From: Apodospora peruviana
Lineage: Eukaryota; Ascomycota; Sordariomycetes; Sordariales; Lasiosphaeriaceae
Length of the DNA: 64,000 bases
Assembly: GCA_033439685.1 (NCBI GenBank)
Contig: JAUEDM010000005.1
Location: 3,720,001-3,784,000 of the forward strand
Direction of reading: 5' to 3'
Positions within the stretch are counted from its first letter, which is position 1. Each line of letters opens with the position of its first letter. Shown piece by piece: positions 1 through 10,680 of this stretch. The notes beneath the pieces are model-generated. The model had not been told where the DNA came from. It worked only from the letters and a program-made list of their open reading frames with translations, and made no database searches. A program made the position numbers and the translations under genes.

Positions 1-184
1 ACCAAGACATGTGACTTTATCGAGATGAAAAGAAAAAAAGAATAAAGATAATGACTCTACCTCACCCCACCCACTCCATGCTTGACGTTTACTTTCTGTG
101 TGTGCTGCGACGACAGCAGCTTTGTTTTTGGTGACTTATTAATCTCTAGGAAGGCGATGCACTATCCGAGATCCCGGATTCGAT

Positions 185-1515
185 TTAAAAGTCCCACAGG
201 GTGCCGAACGCGTGTAATCCAGCTTCACCGCAAAACAGTCAGTGATGAGCCAATTTTCTTTTTTTTTTTTTTTTTTTTGGACTGAAAAATGACAAGCAAC
301 ATACCTGCACGACAACCTTGCATCATCTCGTCGTTGCCCTGCATGTTGGATGTGATAAAGATGACCTCGGCGCCAAAGCTCTCCCACACTTCTTTGAGGA
401 GCTTGACGGTATCGGGCCGGCCGCCGCGCTCCTTGGAGTCCCACAGGATCATCCGCTCGGGCTCGATGTGCTTCCGGATGAGACCTGTGATGGTCGGGCC
501 GAACGTCTTCTCCTGGTTTGACCCAATCCAGATCAGGAACCAGTTGGGGCTCTGGATGCAGGTGGAGAGGGCCGCTCCGATGCCCGTTCCTGTGCAGATG
601 CGGATCCCTCGCTTGAACATGGCCGAGGCGTGGCCGACGCCAGCTGTGCAGTCACCAAGTCAGCCAAGACTTTCGGTTGTAACAATGACGGAAAACGGAA
701 CGAACGTACCGAATTTCAGTTCGCGAGTCCACACCGTCTTGGGCGGGTTAGCGACAAGATCCTTGGTGAAATCGCCCTGCACGCCGCAGATCATGTAGTG
801 ACAGGGTGACTTTCGGCCCTCGCTGATGATGCCAAACGCATGATACTCCATGATGGATGTGCGGCTGATCCTACCGAGGAGGCCTTGCTGCATGCCGCGA
901 TCGAAGCGAAGGACGGCGACTTTGGGCGATGGCTTGACGAAAAAAAAAAAAAAAAATGTCAGTTTTATATGCCTCATTCCGTCTGTCTTGGAAAGTAGGA
1001 AGGAAGTGTGACGCACAATTTCGACATGCACGGGAACCTCGCGAAGGGTGACCCAAGGAATGAGGACAAAGATGGTCATGAAGACGGCAAACCAAAACTC
1101 TTGGACGCTGAGAAGCGAGTTGGCGTCGGACCTCCATTCTCCGACCTTGATGTCGTATGAGTTGCCCATGATGACAAAGCCCCAAGTGGTCTAAATATGC
1201 GTCAGTCTCAAGGGGCTCGGTTAAGGGGGTCGAGGCGCAATGCATACCGCAAGTCCCAACCATCCAATGAAGCGATGGTGTCTCTCAAACACGTTATGAT
1301 GGGTGCTGTAATCGAATTAGTTTGTTAGTTTTGACTGCTTGGTATGGGAGAGACATAGGTCGTAATAAGGAGCAACGAACTTGCGAACCCATGGGAAGGC
1401 GCTCAAAACCGAGATGATGACGAGGACGTTGGTGATGATGCCAGACGCGACCACGGCAGGGTGCTGAATGGCGCGGTACCGAAGGATTTCGACAATCTTG
1501 TATACCAACCAACTG

Positions 1516-1546
<31 letters not shown>

Positions 1547-2367
1547 CATTAGCTCTCTTATCAGATCGTAAAAAGGGTTCGGACGCATGTTTGCATGTTT
1601 GCTCACCCAGCACCAGAAAGAGCACAACCAGAGTGGATGCCTCCGACGTGTTGTAGAACCGACGTGGCGGCCAGCTTGATGCACAAAGGAGCCCACTGCA
1701 TAATAAAAAGAAAAGTCGATTAGCTCATCTTCAACCAGAATGAGAGAGAGGTCTGGGGGGGCAGACATACGCTTCGTAGACCATAAATGGCAACGATGTA
1801 AAGAACCCGCAAGAACAGCTCGTTCCGCATCAGGATGGCCATGAGAAGATTCCCCAGCACCAAGGCGCCGAGATGATTCTCGGCATACGGAAACCGACCA
1901 AGCGCAGCCAGGATGATGCCCGTGAGGTTGAGCAGCGTGACGAAGGTGAAGAACTTCCTGTACGTGTTGAACCACAGCACGAAGAGGATCCATCGGCTGA
2001 TCTTCTCCTTTGGCTTGATGTTGGTTATCGATGGCTTCCTGCCCTGGTCTCTCTCAACCACCTTGGCGCCATCGGGGATCTTCCACCCCGGCGGCCACGA
2101 CAGAGACAGCGCCGGCACGCTCGAGAAGGGTGTGATGCCCTCGTGGATCGGCGAGGTGGGGTTGGACTCCTTGGAGAAGAAGGTGTCGACCTGCAGCTTC
2201 TTCTCGTCGGCAAGCTGCCTCTGATGTGCCATGGGCGGTATCACCGGCAGCTTGTCCGAGCTGTCGTACAGACCCTTCTCCGCGTCGTCATACTCCTGAT
2301 GACTGACGTGCGCACCGACCAGCTCGACGCCGGCTTTCTCGTCGCGAAGAGGCCATGCTGGAGACAT
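185..2367 (-). CDS. tmpA: TmpA-like integral membrane flavoprotein
   Basis: Eight exons read on the minus strand: 2367-1771, 1695-1607, 1512-1381, 1305-1248, 1190-1017, 932-710, 643-305 and 222-185. They sum to 1650 nt, a 549-residue protein ending in GTLWDF. The first ~120 residues are polar. Several hydrophobic helices follow from about residue 125 through exon 5. Exon 6 holds an EYHAFGIISEG segment resembling the flavin-binding HPF(T) region of ferric-reductase relatives, and exon 7 a GTGIGAAL glycine-rich nucleotide-binding motif. This layout matches the fungal TmpA family, known in Aspergillus nidulans as a membrane flavoprotein affecting asexual development; the same module ends some NRPS-like enzymes. 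Introns 2, 5 and 7 contain long A/T runs. The exon 3 donor (GTTCGT) is weak but keeps frame. The family call is from motif recognition; the role here is inferred. Confidence 0.85.
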
Positions 2368-2403
2368 TGTCGACTACTGTTCCTCTCAGGAGGGTGTGAG
2401 ATA

Positions 2404-2440
2404 CACGTCGTCGTCGTCCTCGTCGTCGTCGTCGTCGTCG
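2404..2440. repeat. (CGT)n triplet microsatellite
   Basis: An almost pure CGT/GTC triplet run lies 37-73 bp upstream of the tmpA-like start codon, probably in its promoter or 5' leader. It is interrupted once (a CCT). Confidence 0.8.
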
Positions 2441-3650
2441 GATGGAGAGAGATGAAAGACAAGGCGGGCAGGTGAATTCGAGGGACCCGATGAGAGATCA
2501 CACACAAACCCGCGGATTGCCAGAAGCGCGCGCAAGCAGGCAGCTTTGAACCAGTCGCGGTGGATCTATGGTTGTCTTCCAACGTTCCGAGATTCAGAGT
2601 CGCAAACTCCGGTCCCAGGAACCCGAGGGGTGACCCGACGTTTAAAGGGGCAAGGTAAGGTTGGTACAGTCTCACTCACATCATCTCTTGGGACCCCGGC
2701 TCAGTTCAGTCCCAGGCCTCCAGTCAGTTCAACTTCCCCAGCCTGGATGAGAGTGGAAATTGTGGATCAAGATTCATATCCATCATACCATGCTGCACCA
2801 GTCACAGAATACACCGGCTTTCTGCCGAAGCTTGAACTATCGTGAACCCCTGTCCTGTTATGGCAGCAAATAAACTACCCCCTTTACAAGTCGAACTATA
2901 CAGAGACAAGCAAGACGGAAGTGTGTGTGTGGCAGACAGATATGCCGGGCTTGTCGTGACCTCACAAGTTGCCAGTATATCACCGAGGGGCCGTAGTCCT
3001 GATTAGGTCCGTCAGACAAACAATATTCGAAGCGAAATTATTACCTGTTGCGGCTGTTGTTCTTCACAAGCTTTTCTGGCATGGGCTGGGCCCTTTCTCT
3101 CCAGCCTCAATCGCGTACGGGGACATATGGTGTGCCAAGAAGCCAAGCATTCATCAGGCAAGTAAAGCGAAAGAAAAGTATTACGATCATGTCTGATCCA
3201 TAGGTTCTTACTTGCCGCTTACCAAAAGGCCGGATAGTTTTTTCTGTCACAAAACCAACCAGGACGAGGCAGTGAGTGGTGGTATTTACCGGCCCGTTTT
3301 CTCCACACATGGAATGCGCGGTGCTTGTATTGTGCAGCGTTGGCAAGGTGCAAGTACCGCGGCGTCCGTGACGTCTGGGGCGGGCGGGCGGGCGGTAAGA
3401 GCCAGCCAGCCAGGCGCTTCTCTCTCCTCCGTGGTGGTGGTTCATGCAAATGCCGCAAGTGTGTACAATAAAGCCCCGGATTATCCAAATTAACCCCGGA
3501 TTCCCAAGGCGGACGCTGCGCCTGCTTGGGGGAACACGTGGTGCAGCCCGGCGAGTAGATTTTTTAGCGGTCGCCCATGAGCCTGAAGTGGTGATCTTGT
3601 TTAGTTCGTGCGCGAGTAGGAGAGGGTGTTGGTTGAGTGGTTGGAATCGA

Positions 3651-3694
3651 CCGAGTTATCGTCCGAGTTATCGTCCGAGTTATCGTCCGAGTTT
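3651..3694. repeat. 12-bp tandem repeat, about 3.7 copies
   Basis: The unit CCGAGTTATCGT is repeated three times exactly, followed by a partial fourth copy. It lies in non-coding DNA. Frames crossing it give a short repetitive peptide on either strand, which I regard as an artefact. Confidence 0.85.
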
Positions 3695-4788
3695 GTTTTG
3701 TTAATCCCTTCTACGGACGAGTGGATCGAGATCGAACTGGCGTTTCTAGTTCCCCCCCTGCTGATTCCCTTCTTTATCGCACCGCTCCGCAAGTCGCGCT
3801 GGCAGTGCTTGGCTACAACCCATACCCATCATACCCTGGCGCTTATTTTTGTCTGGTCTCGATGCACCCACCCTACTCTGCGGCGATCGATACACGCACA
3901 ACAACCACACGAACGACCACGCAGAATGATGTTGTTCGTTCGGGTTGTTTTTGTCTTGGCACTTTTCATTTTCGGTCGGCCTGCCGCTATCGTTCGCTGC
4001 GGATCCTTAAAAGGGACGAACGGAAGCAGTGCAACGCACAGACGGGCAGACAAGCCGCCGTTGCATTTTATTTTTCTTGGTGCTAGTTGGGGGCTTGTTG
4101 AAGATCTGTTCTGGGCCGGCAGTGCGGCAGACGATTCCCCAAAGCAGTACCCCGGCACCTCGAACTGGGACCCGACGGACGGTGGGCGGCCAGACCGCTC
4201 GTCTTTTTCGGCCTGTCCCTCCGCAAAAAAAAGTGTCTGTGTGGAGGAGCAGAGAATGTGGGGGACGGGTGAGATATGATGGTCAGGTAAGGCCATGTAA
4301 AGTACTACATGCCTACATCTACCCGTGACAAGGTACCTCTTATGGCCTGGACATGGATATTAGCCGAACGAGGAACTGTCACACACACACACATACCCAG
4401 GGCTGAATATAGCCGCACCAGGGGCTGGAGCCAGCCGGCCAGTGGGCGACGAGCGATGACGTGGGTAACAGTGGCAAAATACGGGGGTAATAAAGCTTGA
4501 TTTTGCTTCCATCTTTGACTTCGGCCTTCCATGATCCTTGGAAGTTGACTTTGGGAGGAGGGAATCCCATGATAATATTGGTGTCACCGGCGATGGGTGG
4601 GTGATTCAGGGGTTACTTTTGGGTACGATGCAACCACCATTTTCTGCTCAACCAGAGCTTAGCTACCTACCTCTTTTTCGTAACTGTCAATCCGGGTTAG
4701 TAAAAGAAGAAGGGTTGGACAACTCCTGAAGGGCTGGGGTGGTCGGTCGAATAAGACGGCGCCGGGGAAGGGTTCAATGCTACTCACC

Positions 4789-4828
4789 TGCCACACCGTT
4801 GGCTTTCTTTAGCAACGGTGTGGTGGCA
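4789..4828. repeat. Strong inverted repeat / hairpin
   Basis: An 11-bp perfect stem (CCACACCGTTG paired with CAACGGTGTGG) encloses a 10-nt loop. The arms extend to TGCCAC with a 3-nt bulge. No gene is adjacent, so a terminator or transposon-end role cannot be assigned. Confidence 0.6.
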
Positions 4829-5677
4829 TTTAGAGTGACCCTAGCACATGCCAATGTCTTGACACACAGGCACACCAGGGACCAGAGATAAAGACGACAA
4901 GTCATCTGACAAAAAGGGTGATTATTACTCGCTGCAAGATTTGGCTATGATGGCGATGGTGTAGAGAGTATCTAATGCAATGTAAAGCTTACACACCGTC
5001 GACGGACACAACCAATACAGTACAGGCATGTCGTGACGAAAACCCGGAAAAGTTCTCCTTCCCAGACCGTTGGCAAAGCTTAGGGCTGTTCAAGATTTGG
5101 TGGATTTTAACTGTCACACGGGATGAGACTCTGCTAACATGGTGGCGGGCGCTATTGACACGTTGAAAAAAGAAAGGGCATGGGCATGTGAACAAGGAGT
5201 CGCAACATAACGAGCGACGGACACGCTAGAAAGTCGCCTGTCCGGCTTACCTACATGATACTCCGTCCGGAGCATGAACATTGGCGCCGTGGCGGATCAT
5301 CTATCCGATTTTCCGAGTGTGATCTGTTGTCCCGAAACAACTTCCCAGCTGGCAAGCGGGATCAGACTTTGATAACCTGAAGCACGATGACAATATGAAC
5401 GAAAAAGACAATGGCACGTGAACAAACACGGTGCATAAGGTACCTGATCGCGATCCAGAACAAAGAACTCACATCGACCAAATTTTAGCGCTGCTATCAC
5501 TACATACATCGAAAAACGGAGTCAAAGGCAATCCTGGGTATTCTGCCTGGGGAGCATCACTCTCGTCGCACATATTACTAACATATCACTCACGATTCAG
5601 ATTTAAAAAAGCACATTGTTCCTGGGAAAGGGTATCAATTCAGGAGGCGAACCTCTCTGTACTAAACTCTAAGAAGG

Positions 5678-5719
<42 letters not shown>
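5678..5719. repeat. 42-nt poly(A) run
   Basis: Forty-two uninterrupted A residues on the plus strand, about 280 bp beyond the 3' end of the minus-strand gene that ends at 5999. It is the longest homopolymer in the window. No target-site duplication or retroposon body is visible next to it. Confidence 0.9.
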
Positions 5720-5721
<2 letters not shown>

Positions 5722-5998
5722 GAAAAAAGAAGACTTACCTATTGAGATTAGTGCCCGAGGCACTGGACCGTCCAGTCGCTACAGAAGGTGCTGTAAATCG
5801 GAGTAGTGTGTCGTGAAGTGAAGAAAGGGGGGAGGTTACCTATCCGGGATCAGTGCTTGGTGGCACCAAATCCTTCACCAGTCCACTACAAATATGACTG
5901 TCGCTGGAAAGTAACCATTGTGCTATGTGTTAGTACCGACAAAGAAAAAAATGGGAAACACACCTCTCTCTTTCTCCATCCATCATCTACTCACCGAC

Positions 5999-7753
5999 TT
6001 ACAAAACAGTCATGGCTTCCGTATCCCACGTCCCTGGCGCAACATAAGCCAACACCCTGGTTCGGGGCGGTATCCGCGGCTCGGGCTCACCATTGTTAGC
6101 AGCCCTCGTCTTCAGCATCACCCACCTCGCCTGCCACCTTGTATGCAACCAGTGGGCGAAATCGACCACGTGGGCGCGGTTCCACCGAATACCAAGATCC
6201 CACCGCTGTTGGCCCTCTTGACACCAGGAGCAGTCCACCTCGACGTAGACCCCTCCCTCCCCGTCGACACAGTGCAGATACAAACCGCCGGGGAATTTAA
6301 TGGGTTGCCCGCGGCGCAGTTTGATGTTGTTGCGGTCGATGAGATAGAGATCCTCCAGCGCCGGGTTGGCCGGGTCGTAGAGGTACATGAGGCCATCATC
6401 GCGAAACTTGTAGTGGTTGCAGTCCTCGTGCGCGCCGTGAACCGGAAGGGGCGGTCTCTCGTGCGGCATACCGTGCGTATCTTCATGACAGAGCGCCACG
6501 AGCCAGGCAGACTCGGCGTTGGCCTCAAACATGTCCGGGCGGATCGCGCGGCAGCTGCAACTGCAGTAGTTGGATACCGGCTGGCCGTAGCCCGTGGGCG
6601 TGGTTGTTCCCTGGATGCGCCCTCGCGGCCGTTGACACGTCTGGGCGGGCATGTTGGTAAACTGGATGCGGTCCTGCGCCCAGGAGGGCGGCATGGAAGC
6701 CGTCCAGCTGTCGAGTTGGTGCATGTTGTGAAAGTTCGCCACGCCCGCCCGAGAGCTGTTGTAGTAGTCCCACATGTTCGAGTTGTGGTACATGTTGGGC
6801 CAGCCGAGATCGTCATCGTCATCGGCATCGTCCATCTGGCGGCGGCGTTTCTGGTCGATGGACACCATCGAGAGATAGTGGCACTGCAGCTTCTGGCACC
6901 CCTCGCAGTCGAGCGGGTAGTGCTCGGGATCCCAGAGGACGGCCAGTTTGGGGAGGGACCAGATCTTGTTGAGCAGGTCAGTTTCAGCTTGGGTAGCGGG
7001 CTCAAAGTCACTCTTTTGCTTGATAAAGCTGACGAGAGCACCGCCAAATGGTCCACCGTGGAGCGGACGCAGAAGACATACCAGGTCGGAGTCGCGGTTG
7101 ATTTGTACCGTGACGGGGGGCCCGCAGTAGCCGGGGTCAACACCGAGAGTGAGTTCCAGGAGTGAGTTGGGATCTCCTTTCCTTTTGGCGACGGCGTCCG
7201 TGTGACGGACCATCTCCCGAGCCTTGGAGTCGACAGCCGCGAGACGGGGACCTTTGGCATAGTAGCCCGAGGCACGCGCCAGGTGGGCGTCCAGCTGAGG
7301 GACGGCAAACTTGACACCAGGGGTAGGGAGTCCCCACCGGTGTGCTGTCGGCGGAGGAAGTAGAGGTGCTTGTGGGTGAATTCCCTGGGCTACCGGGGCT
7401 GGCCGGGCTGGTTGTGCTCCTTGTGCTCCCTGGGCTCCCTGGGCTCCCTGGGCTCCCTGGGCTGCTTGGGGTGCCTGGGCTTGGCGGTTGTAAAGGGCGG
7501 CACGAAAGACGGTGGCAACTTGCCATTTGGATTGCCAGTTCTTGATAAGCCCGTCGATCACCCCCCAGTTAAGCTCTCGCTCCCCACCATTTTGGGAAAG
7601 ACTATAGAACTCAATAAAGTGGACGGCCGGTTCCGCCCGGGCTTCAGCAAGGATTTTATCCTGCAACTCCTGTGGTAAAAAGTTGTAGAATGGGAAGGTC
7701 TTTCTCGAGCTCCGAGAGCCGCTAGGACCTGGTCCGTCGAACCAGTTGACCAT
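5999..7753 (-). CDS. Hypothetical protein with 2EXR/F-box-like N-terminus and GAQ repeat
   Basis: A single open frame of 584 residues from the ATG at 7753 (a TTG three codons upstream is ignored). Near residue 25 the stretch FYNFLPQELQDKIL resembles the 2EXR or F-box-like motif common at the start of fungal proteins of unknown function. Around residues 95-115 there is a run of Gly-Ala-Gln units encoded by a 9-bp DNA repeat. The middle is rich in Trp, His and Asn, with an acidic DDADDDDDL patch. The C-terminal third is Cys-rich and well-folded in appearance (CSCSC, CHEDTHG, CSWC). I do not recognise the family beyond this. The long antisense frame across the same bases is a shadow. Confidence 0.7.
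   Translation of the reverse strand: MVNWFDGPGPSGSRSSRKTFPFYNFLPQELQDKILAEARAEPAVHFIEFYSLSQNGGERELNWGVIDGLIKNWQSKWQVATVFRAALYNRQAQAPQAAQGAQGAQGAQGAQGAQPARPAPVAQGIHPQAPLLPPPTAHRWGLPTPGVKFAVPQLDAHLARASGYYAKGPRLAAVDSKAREMVRHTDAVAKRKGDPNSLLELTLGVDPGYCGPPVTVQINRDSDLVCLLRPLHGGPFGGALVSFIKQKSDFEPATQAETDLLNKIWSLPKLAVLWDPEHYPLDCEGCQKLQCHYLSMVSIDQKRRRQMDDADDDDDLGWPNMYHNSNMWDYYNSSRAGVANFHNMHQLDSWTASMPPSWAQDRIQFTNMPAQTCQRPRGRIQGTTTPTGYGQPVSNYCSCSCRAIRPDMFEANAESAWLVALCHEDTHGMPHERPPLPVHGAHEDCNHYKFRDDGLMYLYDPANPALEDLYLIDRNNIKLRRGQPIKFPGGLYLHCVDGEGGVYVEVDCSWCQEGQQRWDLGIRWNRAHVVDFAHWLHTRWQARWVMLKTRAANNGEPEPRIPPRTRVLAYVAPGTWDTEAMTVL
7425..7463. repeat. 9-bp coding minisatellite (Gly-Ala-Gln)
   Basis: The 9-bp unit GGCTCCCTG (plus strand) repeats about four to five times and encodes Gly-Ala-Gln steps of the overlapping minus-strand protein. 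Copy changes would stay in frame. Confidence 0.75.
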
Positions 7754-8775
7754 TGCTGGCAAGTTTGGTGGCCTAATAGCCGTTGTTTGTCACCAGTAGT
7801 CGTGTGGTTGAGTGTGTTGACGCGGAAGTAACTTGTGCTTACTCCCTTGGGTGTTCCCACCTCCAGGATGAGGAACAGTGTTTTGAGGAACAAGGTTTTG
7901 ACGCTGGTACCGAACAAAAAAAAAAAAGAACGTAAACTCAGATTCTGGGGATCTGGCTTTCTTTAATATCAAATTTTGCTTCATAGTCAAGGGCCCCGTT
8001 CATCGAAAACAGGAGCACATCTTCGAGAAAACAAGGCGATTGTTCTCTGTTATGGTAACAATCCTCGAGTTCTTTGTTGGATACAGTCCCTTTCAAGGAT
8101 TGAGTAGACGGTATTATGGGAAGTCTCCCCTGTCGTAAAACACAATTTCTTTGAATCGGTTCAGGCTTTTCATTCTTTACGGGCACTGTGGGACAATTCT
8201 CATCCTGCAAGCGTTTGACGTAACTCAACAAGTCAACTTCGTGGTTTCTGAGGAAGGGTTGTTCAAAGCCATGAAAAGCGCAGAATCGTACCCTACAGTT
8301 GTCATTTCTAGGATAACTTTCACAGCCTAGTTGCCAAGATGGTTTCCACGGACTCCCAGTACGGTATCATCTTGCTTCCAAAATCTTCCAAATGCTTATG
8401 ATTCCTGATTCAGAAGACCTACACGCATGTGCAGCACCTACATGTACAGACGCTGCCCAACGCTGGGTTTTACCGAACAAACCTATTGTTCTGTTGGACC
8501 GTCACGAAGACTGGACTGGAACTTACAAAGCGAAGCTAATATCTACCTTTGTTACTTTATTGATTCGAAACTCGTCGAGTGGCGGATGTCCACGCTCGAG
8601 TCCTCAATAGTAATACTTATAAGAAAACATCCCCCATTCGACGTCGAACTCATGAAATCCCTTCGAAAGACTGAATACTTCTCATCGGCTAACCCCAATA
8701 CTTGAGAGACAACCAAAGACTTCCCGTGTCCACGAGAAGCTGTATACCTACTAAACAACTATCAAAGACAACAAA
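7754..8775. other. Intergenic region
   Basis: About 1 kb between divergent genes. It contains a 12-A run at 7916-7927. Short frames on both strands lack domain features; a 97-codon minus-strand frame (8231-7938) is not convincing. Confidence 0.5.
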
Positions 8776-9607
8776 ATGGTGAAGTACGTCGGAACCGGGG
8801 CCGAGATAATCGCCACGCTCCGCAAGTCTCTCGAGGTGAAAGAGCAAGAAATCCACAATCTCAGGGCCCTGTCGGCCGAGAACGCGAGACTGCAACGTCA
8901 GGTCGGAATTCTTTCGGGCAAGATCCCATTCTGGCAAAACGGCGTCGGGCGTGAATGGTTGGGTGCGACCATCCACCCCAGCTCACCGAGCACTAACAAC
9001 AGCGCATCATCCCGACGGTCACTACCCTTGTCCCGTCCCAGCAGCAGCAGCAGCACGGTGAGAAGCAGTGACCGTCTTAACACTACCCTTACAAAACTCT
9101 CGCGAACTTCTAAACAGCGGTAAACGACAATTACATTTCGACACGGATCGGGTAGCAACATTCGATGGACGAATGTATATGTATCGGGACGAGGGCGAGC
9201 TGGTCGAGCTGAATGTTAACCAGCAGGCCGCTCTCCACCAACCGAGATTCATGCGTCCTACCAAAGCTACCGATGACAAACAACTCTTGACACCCGACTC
9301 GACACCCTATACGTACCTCGAGAAGAAGGTGGAGTCGCCCACGCCGGAGCCTGAGCTGAGTGAGGCAGAAAACGAGCGGGCATGGTTGAAATTTCGCCTT
9401 GGTTGGAGATCAATAGACCAGTACGGGTACGACGCATTAATGGCCGACATCGACCAGCGTGAGGGCAAACGCTTGGGGACAGCAGCCCCGACATACGGCG
9501 TCCTTGACGACCCATGGAATAATGATGATGATTGGCTGGAGCCTGAGCCAGAGCCCGAGCTCCCATCACCACCAGCAAACAACAACCACCGACTCGACGA
9601 AACCTAA
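8776..9607 (+). CDS. Hypothetical coiled-coil protein, two-exon model uncertain
   Basis: The ATG at 8776 opens a frame with a heptad-like segment over residues 8-45 (leucines, Glu and Gln), then Ser-rich sequence. A second frame, running to the stop at 9607, continues with acidic, Trp-containing sequence ending in a Glu-Pro repeat. A good acceptor (TTCTAAACAG) ends at 9117. The obvious donor at 9058 (GTGAGA) is out of phase with it; a weaker donor at 9018 (GTCACT) restores frame. Either the weaker donor is used, or there are two genes, or the locus is broken. No family is recognised. Confidence 0.4.
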
Positions 9608-9613
9608 CCTCAA

Positions 9614-10081
9614 AATGACGAGAACTGCAGATTCCCCAGCAGGTCAGGCTACGTCAGGCTCGGGCGAGCTCTCGAGCTCACCAAAAAGGTCATCTACGAC
9701 GCCGCGAAGATCCACTGGCCCAAGGTCTTCATGAAGTCTTCTGGAAGCTACCACTACGGCAAGCTCGGTTACGGGGAGATGGTGAAGACCCTCGGCGACG
9801 AGTACTATGGTAATGCCAGCGCAGCGATGATGAAGCTCGTCTGCCCGCACGCCCCGTGGCACATCTGGATGCCCTCATCGTCTATCCGAGCCTCGCAACA
9901 CGTACGCGCACTCGGACGCCTGGTCCCTACAAGATCCGCGCAGGTGCGATCGCTTGATGCAAAGGTGTCAGAAGGCGACGTTTTTGCTGGGTGATGATGA
10001 GATCACAAAGGCTATTCGGGATCTGCGGGACGAAGGGGGTTGCGGAGGCGGAGGATATTGTAAGGAGGATGACCATCACTG
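9614..10081 (+). pseudogene. Broken coding stretch of unknown family
   Basis: From about 9645 a frame encodes a plausible globular segment (RLGRALELTKKVIYDAA, then a Tyr/Gly-rich part and VCPHAPWHIW). Near 9885 good coding character jumps to another frame (PRNTYAHSDAWSLQDP onward) and runs to a TGA at about 10081. No splice pair joins the two cleanly. The simplest reading is a decayed gene with a +1 frame break, or a poorly resolved multi-exon gene. Confidence 0.3.
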
Positions 10082-10680
10082 AGCTTTTTTTGAGGAGTTG
10101 CCGGGTTTAGATGTGGATGTGGCTGGAGAAGAGGAAGACTAAAGACGGTTGGTATTATACGAGTACATGTAAGTGAGATACCCGACCGAGGCTGGACTTT
10201 TCCTACTGACTTTGCATGCAGATACCTAGAGAGATAACCTGTCTAATAGTTGAATACGACCTGAACTATCTGATTGGCTGTATTTGTTGTGTGATACAGG
10301 CTTGTACTGTTGTGATGTTTAAAATTCCTGTTGGAGTCGTAAAGTATGATGTACCTAGCCTGACCGTCTTGTCGAATTAGGAGCGGCCCCGGCTTCCAGG
10401 CGTCCTGCATGCATGTTCGGTACCGGCAGCTTAATCAAATGACGGGATTGGCTGTTGAGAGGTGTGTGCGAGTACCGTGGCATTGTGAGTGTGGCAGCAT
10501 AGGTACGAAGGTGCTGCTGCCCAACCATGAGCGTCGGACATCAGATTCCCAGACTTAACTGCTACAGCATCGGCGTTCACAGCCCCAGTGATTTGTGATT
10601 TCAAACCACACCTTGCCGGCCAATCTGGGCACGACATCCTCTCACCACTTCGCATATCGATATCCAGTATACCTATATCA
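10082..10680. other. Intergenic region
   Basis: About 600 bp upstream of the membrane-protein gene at 10681. I see no coding sequence, RNA gene or clear promoter element beyond general AT content. Confidence 0.5.

Larger units (their letters stand above)
2368..5998. other. Gene-poor intergenic region with simple repeats
   Basis: This 3.6-kb stretch separates the 5' end of the tmpA-like gene from the 3' end of the next minus-strand gene. Open frames here are short, overlap on both strands and show no domain signal. It holds a CGT triplet run, a 12-bp tandem repeat, a CA run near 4380, a hairpin at 4789-4828 and a 42-A run. I see no convincing gene or RNA. Confidence 0.6.

Noticed and set aside
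5918..7165. 415-codon plus-strand frame
   Set aside because: It lies antisense to the 584-residue minus-strand gene, has no domain features and shows the His/Val-rich composition typical of a shadow frame.
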